The notes under the pieces were generated by a model that worked only from the letters and a program-made list of their open reading frames with translations, was not told where the DNA came from and did no database searches. Below are positions 1 through 5,438 of a DNA stretch of 7,237 nucleotides, one piece after another; position 1 is the first letter of the stretch, and each line of letters starts with the position of its first letter. The translations under genes were made by a program, and so were the position numbers. Location: assembly GCA_007122215.1 (NCBI GenBank), contig SKUG01000020.1, positions 1 to 7,237 of the forward strand, written 5' to 3'. The stretch comes from Thermoleophilia bacterium (GTDB lineage: Bacteria > Actinomycetota > Thermoleophilia > Gaiellales > SKUG01).

Positions 1-1
1 C

Positions 2-1285
2 ATGGTGGAGGTGCTGGAGCCTGGACCCGAGCGGATCGAGGCGCCGTGCCCGTTCCACGCCCGCTGCGGGGGCTGTGCCTGGCAGTCGCTGACCCCCTCC
101 GGGCAGGCAGCAGCCAAGGAGCAGCACGTCCGGGAGCTGCTCGAGCGCATCGCCAGGATCGAGGATCCGCCGGTGCGCCCGATCGTGCCGGCCGGCACGA
201 TGACCGGCTACCGGAACAAGGTCGAGTACACGTTCACCGCGATGCCGGACGGCACCACCGGCGCCGGCTTCCACGAGTTCGGGCGCTGGGACTCGGTGGT
301 GCCCGTCGATCCCTGCCTGATCGCCGACCCTGCCGGGATCCCCGCCCACCGCGTGACGCTCGAGTGGGCCAACCGCTTCGGCATCGGCCCCTACGACAAG
401 GTCCTGACCGAGGCCCGCGCGCGTGCCCGTGCAACAGGTGGCGAGGTGGCTGCCCCGGAGGACGCGACGGTCGACCCGGCCCTCGTGGCTCCCGACGGGC
501 CCCTGCGCAACCTCATCGTGCGGGTCGGTCGCCGGACCGGTGAGGTGATGGTCCACCTGGTGACCACCGGCGGCAAGGTCCCGCGCCTGGCCGAGCTGGC
601 CGACGACCTGGTCGCAGAGGTCCCCGGGATCGTCTCGGTCCTGCACAGCGTCAACGACGAGGCCAACGATGGCAACCGCCCCGAGCCGCCGGTGGTCCTC
701 TGGGGGCGCGACTGGTTCGAGGAGGAGGTCGCCGGGGTGCGCCTGCGGGTCCGTCCCGACAGCTTCCTGCAGCCCAACACGGAGATGGCCGAGGAGCTCT
801 ACCGCATCGCCATCGATGCAGCGCAGCTGAACCCGGACGACGTGGTCTGGGACATCTACTCGGGCATCGGCTCGATCTCCCTTGCCATGGCGCCCCACGT
901 GCGGGAGGTCGTCGGCATCGAGGTCGTCGACGAGGCCGTCCTGTCGGCCACCGAGAACGCTGCCGCCAACGGGATCGACAACGTCCGCTTCATCGCCGGC
1001 AACGCGCGCCCGCAGCTGCGCTGGCTGCTCGAGGACGAGGCGGTCGAGGATCCGGACGTCGTGGTCGTGGACCCGCCCCGCAGCGGGCTCGTGCCGAAGG
1101 TGATCCTGCGGATCTGCCAGCCGCGGCCGCGCCGGATCGTCTACGTCTCCTGCAACCCGGCGACCTTCGCATCCGACCTCACGAGGTTTGCCGAGGCCGG
1201 CTACCGGCTGGTCGAGGCGACCCCCGTGGACCAGTTCCCGCACACGCCCCACGTCGAGCTCGTCGGGGTCCTCGAGCCTGCCTGA
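2..1285 (+). CDS. 23S rRNA (uracil-5-)-methyltransferase, TrmA/RlmD (RumA) family, 5' end outside the window
   Basis: This is a SAM-dependent RNA m5U methyltransferase, probably acting on 23S rRNA. The visible 427 residues contain the iron-sulfur cysteines C16, C22 and C25 (C-x5-C-G-G-C), with C105 as the likely fourth ligand. The RFFQxNT-like stretch is 'DSFLQPNT', SAM motif I is at D284 (DIYSGIGS), and DPPRSG starts at D357. The catalytic cysteine is C384 in SCNPAT, and the C-terminal FPHTPHVE carries the general-base Glu. Family members usually have an N-terminal TRAM domain before the cysteine cluster. Here the frame runs straight to the left edge and residue 1 already lies in the TRAM-to-cluster linker, so the ATG at 2 is probably internal and the true start lies upstream. 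The domain order and motifs are otherwise complete. Whether the target is U1939, U747 or a tRNA position cannot be told from the sequence. The stop codon abuts the stop of the converging gene. Confidence 0.93.
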   Translation: MVEVLEPGPERIEAPCPFHARCGGCAWQSLTPSGQAAAKEQHVRELLERIARIEDPPVRPIVPAGTMTGYRNKVEYTFTAMPDGTTGAGFHEFGRWDSVVPVDPCLIADPAGIPAHRVTLEWANRFGIGPYDKVLTEARARARATGGEVAAPEDATVDPALVAPDGPLRNLIVRVGRRTGEVMVHLVTTGGKVPRLAELADDLVAEVPGIVSVLHSVNDEANDGNRPEPPVVLWGRDWFEEEVAGVRLRVRPDSFLQPNTEMAEELYRIAIDAAQLNPDDVVWDIYSGIGSISLAMAPHVREVVGIEVVDEAVLSATENAAANGIDNVRFIAGNARPQLRWLLEDEAVEDPDVVVVDPPRSGLVPKVILRICQPRPRRIVYVSCNPATFASDLTRFAEAGYRLVEATPVDQFPHTPHVELVGVLEPA

Positions 1286-1921
1286 TCAGTACGGGGGCTG
1301 CTGCCCGTACCACTCCCCGAGCTCCCGGAAGGCCTCCCAGAAGGAGCGCTTGTTGACCGGGGACTCCAGCGAGTCGTCGATGTCCGGGCAGACCAGCACC
1401 TCCAGGCCCTCCCGCCAGGCGTGCAGGCCCAGTACCGGCGGCAACGGTGCGGTGGCGGGATCGGCCACCGAGAGCAGGTTCAGCTGCTCGACGGCCTCCC
1501 CGCCCATCGCCACCACCACCCGCGGTGCCACGATGTCGAGCTCCCGTCGGAGCCAGTGCAGCTGTCGGTCCTCCCCGACCGACAGCCCAGGGCACTTGAT
1601 GCAGTTGGTGCCATAGAGCTCGAGCGGATCGATGTTGAGCCGTCGGGCCGAGCGCAGGATCGCAGACCCCGCGCGCCCGAAGAAGGCCACGCCCTCGTCG
1701 CGCTCGGCCTGGCGGGGGCGATGCTTGAGCAGGAAGATGCTGGCCAGGGGATGCCCCGTTCCGAGCACCGGTCGCGTGATCGGCTCGCCCAGCGGTGCGT
1801 TGCGGCCCAGGCCGTGCGCGATGATCTCGTCGGCGAGCTCGTTGATGTCGGTGATCGCCCGGTCAAGGTACCGCTGGTAGACCTCGTCGAGGTCGGCTCG
1901 ATGTGGGTGGAGGTAGGTCAT
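1286..1921 (-). CDS. Divergent uracil-DNA glycosylase superfamily protein
   Basis: The 211-residue product resembles the family 4/5 UDG fold (PF03167). It has 'GVAFFGRAG' (residues 77-85; family: G-x-PF-x-GRAG), 'LYGTNCIKC' (102-110; family: VYITNVVKC) and 'PRVVVAMGGEAV' (133-144; family: P-x-V-I-V-x-LG-x-x-A). Key parts differ. The GEAPG-x-x-E/D water-activating loop is replaced by residues 65-76 (LLKHRPRQAERD). The C-terminal HPS motif is replaced by CPDIDDS (178-184). The N-terminal 4Fe-4S cysteines of family 4 are missing, leaving only C107, C110 and C178. Uracil excision is therefore not assured, and it may be a DNA-binding relative or have another base specificity. I chose the ATG at 1921. 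The frame is open to a TTG at 1978, but no good ribosome site supports that start. A weak -35/-10-like pair (TTGGCC, 17 nt, TACTGC) ends only a few bases before the ATG, so a leaderless message is possible. Confidence 0.75.
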   Translation of the reverse strand: MTYLHPHRADLDEVYQRYLDRAITDINELADEIIAHGLGRNAPLGEPITRPVLGTGHPLASIFLLKHRPRQAERDEGVAFFGRAGSAILRSARRLNIDPLELYGTNCIKCPGLSVGEDRQLHWLRRELDIVAPRVVVAMGGEAVEQLNLLSVADPATAPLPPVLGLHAWREGLEVLVCPDIDDSLESPVNKRSFWEAFRELGEWYGQQPPY

Positions 1922-1999
1922 CCGACGCAGTACGGTTTCCCTGCCGGACGGCCAAGTCCTGCCGCGGGAGGCATGCAAGCTGCCCTGGTGGGGAAGGAA

Positions 2000-2025
2000 G
2001 GGGCTACCCTGAGCGTTGTAGCCCC
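2000..2025. promoter_or_regulatory. 8-bp inverted repeat over a possible -10 in the divergent spacer
   Basis: The arms are GGGGCTAC (2000-2007) and GTAGCCCC (2018-2025), perfect over 8 bp with a 10-nt centre. The left arm overlaps a TANNNT-type -10 candidate for the DUF2510 gene (TACCCT, 2005-2010), for which I see no convincing -35. The position, 23 bp before the downstream ATG and between two divergent genes, suits an operator or a 5'-UTR hairpin. The sequence does not say which. Confidence 0.4.
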
Positions 2026-2035
2026 CGACGGATCC

Positions 2036-2040
2036 AGGAG
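2036..2040 (+). promoter_or_regulatory. Ribosome binding site of the DUF2510 gene
   Basis: AGGAG lies 7 nt before the ATG at 2048. It decides the start: the same frame is open upstream to 1421, but that part overlaps the UDG-like gene antisense and does not look like protein. Confidence 0.8.
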
Positions 2041-2047
2041 CACCTGC

Positions 2048-2779
2048 ATGTCAACCGATCCACTGCCAGAGGCCGGCTGGTACCCGGACCCGTGGGTCGA
2101 CGGGAAGATCCGCTGGTGGAGCGGCAGCGCCTGGACACAGCACGTTGCCGACCATCCGGATCGGCCGGCCTCGGCCGGTGCCGTCGGGGCCGCTGGCCGA
2201 GCAGGCTCCGGAGGGATCGATGCCGCCGCGGTGGAGGCCGAGGTGTCGGGATACGCATCGGCTGCCGCCAGCGCCCCGGCGCGACTGGACCAGCGCGGCG
2301 AGCATCGCGTGCAGGTGGCGCTCGCCGCGGCCTGCCTGGCGATGGTCGCCTACCTCGGGCTGCTCGACCTGCTCGTTCGGCCGTCCGACAGCTCATGGCC
2401 GATCATCATCGCCGTCTTTGGGTGGCTGCCGGCGCTGCTGGCCCTCGGGCTCGCGTGGACGACCTGGGTCGAGTCGCCCCCCGGGCCGGTCCACTCCCTC
2501 GCGCGTGCGGTCGCGCTGGTTGCCCTGCCCCTCGTCGTGGTGGGGACGTTCACGGCCGTCATCGTGCCGATCGGGATGGTCACGGGACAGGTCCCCGCCA
2601 TGGGGGTCGGGTTCGGTGTTGCCACGGTGCTCGTGGGGGTGGGGCTGATGCTCGTCGGCTGGCTGCTCGGGCGTCGAACGCGGCTCTCGGTGCCGGGGGA
2701 GCTGCCGCTGCAGCTGGCTGCCGGTGCCGCCTGTGCTGCCTGGCTGGGTGCGGCGACGTGGCTGGCGCTCGCTGCCTGA
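2048..2779 (+). CDS. DUF2510 domain-containing multi-pass membrane protein
   Basis: This 243-residue protein begins with a DUF2510 motif at residues 8-33 (A-GWYPDP ... IRWWSG-AWT-HV), a short Trp-rich module common in actinobacterial membrane proteins and of unknown role. A low-complexity Ala/Gly-rich stretch follows (about 35-75). Then come about five hydrophobic segments, near 90-110, 117-141, 154-181, 187-208 and 219-243, with the last ending at the C-terminus. Short charged loops such as RRTR (about 209-212) fit the positive-inside pattern. No catalytic motif is visible. The DUF2510 module probably lies on the cytoplasmic side, by inference from its lack of a signal peptide. The gene is divergent from the UDG-like gene and convergent with the GT/PHP gene, so it is probably monocistronic. 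Its function is unknown. Confidence 0.85.
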   Translation: MSTDPLPEAGWYPDPWVDGKIRWWSGSAWTQHVADHPDRPASAGAVGAAGRAGSGGIDAAAVEAEVSGYASAAASAPARLDQRGEHRVQVALAAACLAMVAYLGLLDLLVRPSDSSWPIIIAVFGWLPALLALGLAWTTWVESPPGPVHSLARAVALVALPLVVVGTFTAVIVPIGMVTGQVPAMGVGFGVATVLVGVGLMLVGWLLGRRTRLSVPGELPLQLAAGAACAAWLGAATWLALAA

Positions 2780-2794
2780 GGGGTCGGGCCCCTC
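2778..2794. terminator. Possible short hairpin terminator between convergent genes
   Basis: The stem is GAGGGG (2778-2783) / CCCCTC (2789-2794) with a 5-nt loop. It overlaps the stop of the DUF2510 gene and sits just past the stop of the convergent GT/PHP gene. Neither strand has a U-tract, so termination is uncertain. Confidence 0.3.
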
Positions 2795-2802
2795 GACGAG
2801 CC

Positions 2803-4617
2803 CTATCCGTCATCTCCGGGGGAGCTCCGGGCCTCGTCCCGCGGGCCGAGGGGAGTGCGGGTCTGCAGGAACTTCAGTGACTGGACGTAGGCGTAGCTCG
2901 TGGGACGGGTCTCGATGGTTCCCGATGCCAGGGCCAGCAGGAACTCCTCGGGGCCGTCGAAGGCGGGCATCCGGATGCTGGCCGAGGCCAGGCCCTGCAG
3001 GACGTGTGCATCGCTGCCGGCGCCCTCGAGCAGGCCGTGCCGCCGCGCGAACCGACGCGCGTCCCGGTTGTACTGCTCGAACGCCAGCCGGCCGTTGCAG
3101 ACCTCCATCACGTCGAGTTCATCGACGGTGCGGCGCAGCGTCGATGCTGGCGGGATCGTGTGCAGGCGGTCGAAGGGATGGGGAACGTAGGTGATCCCGT
3201 CCTGTGCGTGGATCGCACTGATGGTGTCGTCCCAGGACATGCCGGGCTCGACCCGCTCGCGAAGGAAGAGGCCGATCAGCTCACCCTCGGCGGTCATCAC
3301 CTCCTCGCCGATGATGACCTGGATGCCGTACTCGTCGGCAACCTCCTGGCATGCGAACGCCCCGGAGACCTCGTTGTGGTCGGTGACCGCGATCGTGGTC
3401 AGTCCGACCTCCCGCGCCGCGAGGACCAGCGCCTCGGGATCCACCGCGCAGTCGTAGCTGTGGGAGGTGTGCATGTGCAGGTCGGCGTGGCAGGTTGCCG
3501 GGCCGGCAATCCGGGCCGCAGGCCGGCGTCGGTCCCGCCGCTCAGCGGCCGCAGCGACCAGCTCCCGGACGAGGGCGCCGCGATGTCCGACATCGCCTTT
3601 CGGACTCTGGGGGAGCGGCTGGCCTGCAGCTGCGCGTGCGGCTGCGATCGTTGCGGTGGGGTCTGCACCGGGCTGCCAGTCGAGGAGGGTGCCACCGCCT
3701 GCGTGCACCTCGGCCCGGGCGCGCTCGGGGGCGGCCGCGCCCACGAGCACCGCACATCCGGGACGGGCAGCGAGCACGGCATCGAGCTGTTCCCGGTGGC
3801 GATGCTGCTCGGAGCGCACGCGGCCGCGCAGGCTGCGGGGGATGCCGGTGGGGCGGCGGGCCCGGTGCCAGCGGGAGACGAGCAGGACGTGCAGGTCCGG
3901 GGTCGATGCGCAGGCAGCGAGCAGCTGGCGCAGCGCCCGTTCGTCACCGGCAGTGCGCAGGACCACGAGGAGGGGCGCGGCCACGGGCCAGGGGTTGGGC
4001 CAGGAGGGTGTCGGGGCGCGCAGCGGCGCCACGGCCGGGGCAACACGCGGTGCCTCTGCCGGATGCGCAGCCACGAGCTCGGCTGCGACCTGGTCGTCAT
4101 CTGCGAGCATCGCGTCGACGTAGTCGAACGTGCGCGCTGCCCGGCGACCCTCCGGCAGGGGCAGGGCCCTGCCGTCGCTCATCGTTGCTCCGACCACGGT
4201 GGTGGTTGCAAGCCGTGCGGCGGTTGCTGCGATCCCCGGGGCCAGGGGGTCGATGCAGTAGGTCCCCGGAGCGTTGGCCAGCTCGAGCAGCTGGCGGATC
4301 CGGGCTCGGCGGGCTGCCGGAAGGTCGGGAAGTCGACCGCCGATGCCGAAGACCGGCAGCGGGGACCCTCCATAGGCCGTCGACCGGAAGGCCTGGTGTG
4401 CGAGCACCTCGGCAGGGGTGCTCCCGGCTGCCCGGGCGCGGACGGCCCGGCGCGTCGCGCGCAGCAGGCCGCTGGTGCTGGAGGGAGCAACGACGTAGGG
4501 CGACCAGCCGGCATCGACCAGGTCGGCTGCGACCTCGCGGACGTGGTCGTTGGCCGGGTGTGGGGACCCCCACGGGTACGGCGTGATGATGGGAATGCGC
4601 TGGCCGTCGCCGTTCAC
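2803..4617 (-). CDS. Fusion of a degenerate GT-B glycosyltransferase-like domain with a PHP-family phosphoesterase
   Basis: The protein has 604 residues in two parts. Residues 1 to about 360 look like a GT4/GT-B glycosyltransferase. The N-terminal 'IITPYPWGSPHPANDHV' (10-26) matches the usual TPYPW-PP-GVNDHV start, and a second Rossmann-like lobe begins near 'PLLVVLRTAGDERALRQLL'. The normal GT4 donor-site E-x7-E is not evident. Residues 376 to about 590 form an intact PHP metal-dependent phosphoesterase: D379-x-H381-x-H383 (DLHMHTSHSYD), D413-H414, E438, H480 (YVPHPFD), E505 and D536-x-H538 (GSDAH). These are the expected metal ligands, so hydrolase activity is likely. The start is GTG at 4617; an in-frame stop at 4627-4629 excludes anything further upstream, and a GGAGG lies 15 nt before it, rather far. 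The gene follows the phosphatidyltransferase gene by 53 nt on the same strand, probably as one operon, which suggests a lipid or sugar-phosphate substrate. The substrate is unknown. Confidence 0.85.
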   Translation of the reverse strand: MNGDGQRIPIITPYPWGSPHPANDHVREVAADLVDAGWSPYVVAPSSTSGLLRATRRAVRARAAGSTPAEVLAHQAFRSTAYGGSPLPVFGIGGRLPDLPAARRARIRQLLELANAPGTYCIDPLAPGIAATAARLATTTVVGATMSDGRALPLPEGRRAARTFDYVDAMLADDDQVAAELVAAHPAEAPRVAPAVAPLRAPTPSWPNPWPVAAPLLVVLRTAGDERALRQLLAACASTPDLHVLLVSRWHRARRPTGIPRSLRGRVRSEQHRHREQLDAVLAARPGCAVLVGAAAPERARAEVHAGGGTLLDWQPGADPTATIAAARAAAGQPLPQSPKGDVGHRGALVRELVAAAAERRDRRRPAARIAGPATCHADLHMHTSHSYDCAVDPEALVLAAREVGLTTIAVTDHNEVSGAFACQEVADEYGIQVIIGEEVMTAEGELIGLFLRERVEPGMSWDDTISAIHAQDGITYVPHPFDRLHTIPPASTLRRTVDELDVMEVCNGRLAFEQYNRDARRFARRHGLLEGAGSDAHVLQGLASASIRMPAFDGPEEFLLALASGTIETRPTSYAYVQSLKFLQTRTPLGPRDEARSSPGDDG

Positions 4618-4635
4618 GGGGCCAGTCTAGCGCCT

Positions 4636-4652
4636 CCGGCGAATTCCGCCGG
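4636..4652. repeat. GC-rich hairpin in the gap between the phosphatidyltransferase and GT/PHP genes
   Basis: CCGGCG (4636-4641) and CGCCGG (4647-4652) flank a 5-nt loop. The hairpin partly overlaps the GGAGG motif (4633-4637, minus strand) proposed for the GTG start at 4617, so in the mRNA it could mask that site. There is no U-tract, so I do not call it a terminator. Confidence 0.3.
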
Positions 4653-4670
4653 TGTCCAGCCGGCGCGGCT

Positions 4671-5300
4671 TCAGGGGGTGTCGGGGCTGGCAGCCAGCAG
4701 CTGTCGCCGGACGTGCAGGACGCGCTGCAGCACCGTGAGCGAGGCGGACAGCGCCACCACGTAGATGGCCCAGGCCAGCGCGGGCTCCCACCATGTCGCG
4801 ACGAACATGCCGAGCCCGATCAGCAGCACCCGCTCGACGCGTGAGGCAAGCCCGACCGCGGCGCCGGCACCGGCTGCTTCCGCGCGCGCACGTGTATAGC
4901 TCACGAGGTAGGAGCTCGCCAGGGCCACGAAGCAGGCCGCCAGGGCCAGGGTGTTGCCCTGCGCGGCAAACAGCAGGCCGAGCCCGGTGAGGACCAGTCC
5001 CTCGCTGACGCGGTCCATGGTCGAGTCGAGGAAGCCGCCCCAGGCGGTGACGCGGTCCTGGAGCTTGGCGATGGCTCCGTCCACGGCATCCAGGGCGCTT
5101 CCGGCCACGAAGACCAGGGACGCAGCCAGGTAGGACTCCTGCACGACGAGCACGGCGGCAACGCCGTTGAGGGCGGTTCCGCTGAGCGTGACGAGGTTCG
5201 GGGAGAGCCAGCGGTCTGCGCCGATGGCAGCGAGCACCCGGCGAACCAGCGCGCGGCCCCGGTCCGAGTACCAGGTGCGGAATCGATTCTCATCCTCCAT
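4671..5300 (-). CDS. CDP-alcohol phosphatidyltransferase, PI-phosphate-synthase-like
   Basis: This is an integral membrane enzyme that moves a phosphatidyl group from a CDP-lipid to an alcohol. Numbered from the ATG at 5300 (209 residues), the family signature D-x2-D-G-x2-A-R-x8-G-x3-D-x3-D appears as D71, D74-G75, A78-K79, G88, D92 and D96. The usual Arg is Lys. 'SPNLVTLSG' (33-41) is the typical N-terminal helix motif, and 'SYTRARAEAAG' followed by 'SRVERVLL' recalls actinobacterial PI-phosphate synthase and archaeal AIP synthase more than glycerophosphate-using PgsA. About six hydrophobic helices are visible. I prefer the ATG at 5300, which has AGGA 8 nt upstream; an in-frame ATG at 5309 has no good site. 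The GT/PHP fusion follows 53 nt downstream, echoing the PI-phosphate synthase and PimA neighbourhood of mycobacteria. The head group (inositol phosphate or another) is an inference. Confidence 0.85.
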   Translation of the reverse strand: MEDENRFRTWYSDRGRALVRRVLAAIGADRWLSPNLVTLSGTALNGVAAVLVVQESYLAASLVFVAGSALDAVDGAIAKLQDRVTAWGGFLDSTMDRVSEGLVLTGLGLLFAAQGNTLALAACFVALASSYLVSYTRARAEAAGAGAAVGLASRVERVLLIGLGMFVATWWEPALAWAIYVVALSASLTVLQRVLHVRRQLLAASPDTP

Positions 5301-5353
5301 GCCCGGCATCCTAGATGGGGGGCCCCTGACATCCCCATTCCCATGCGGATCCG

Positions 5354-5363
5354 GAAGATCTTC
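5354..5363. repeat. 10-bp perfect palindrome in the divergent spacer
   Basis: GAAGATCTTC sits midway between the phosphatidyltransferase and the coiled-coil/RlpA genes. It could be a dimeric regulator site, but a 10-bp palindrome can occur by chance. Confidence 0.25.
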
Positions 5364-5375
5364 AGGGAACCATAG

Positions 5376-5402
5376 GCAACCTTGATGTTTTTTCGGGGTT
5401 GC
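5376..5402. promoter_or_regulatory. Inverted repeat running into the -35 of the RlpA-type gene
   Basis: GCAACC (5376-5381) and GGTTGC (5397-5402) are perfect 6-bp arms around a T-rich 15-nt centre that includes a T6 run. The right arm overlaps the -35 box (5399-5404), so a bound protein would block the promoter. The T-rich centre could also act as an UP-like element. Confidence 0.35.
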
Positions 5403-5427
5403 AGACCGTGGGGAGGGTCTCTATAGT
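5399..5427 (+). promoter_or_regulatory. Sigma70/SigA-type promoter of the RlpA-type gene, near-leaderless
   Basis: The -35 is TTGCAG (5399-5404), the spacer is 17 nt and the -10 is TATAGT (5422-5427). Transcription would start near 5434, about 5 nt before the ATG at 5439. No Shine-Dalgarno sequence lies at the right distance from that ATG, which fits a leaderless or near-leaderless message. Confidence 0.7.
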
Positions 5428-5438
5428 GCGCCAACCTC

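Noticed and set aside
1922..1978. N-terminal extension of the UDG-like protein from TTG at 1978
   Set aside because: The TTG has no ribosome site, the added 19 residues resemble nothing in the family, and the ATG at 1921 suffices.
1421..2047. Upstream extension of the DUF2510 protein
   Set aside because: The frame is open but lies antisense to the UDG-like gene, and a good AGGAG places the start at 2048.
3004..4764. Long + strand open frame of 586 codons opposite the GT/PHP gene
   Set aside because: It is antisense to a gene with clear PHP motifs. Its translation is Gly/Arg/Cys-rich with no recognisable domain, as expected for a shadow frame in high-GC DNA.
5310..5438. c-di-AMP (ydaO) riboswitch before the RlpA-type gene
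   Set aside because: Such riboswitches often precede these genes, but the promoter lies within 12 bp of the ATG, so no leader is long enough.
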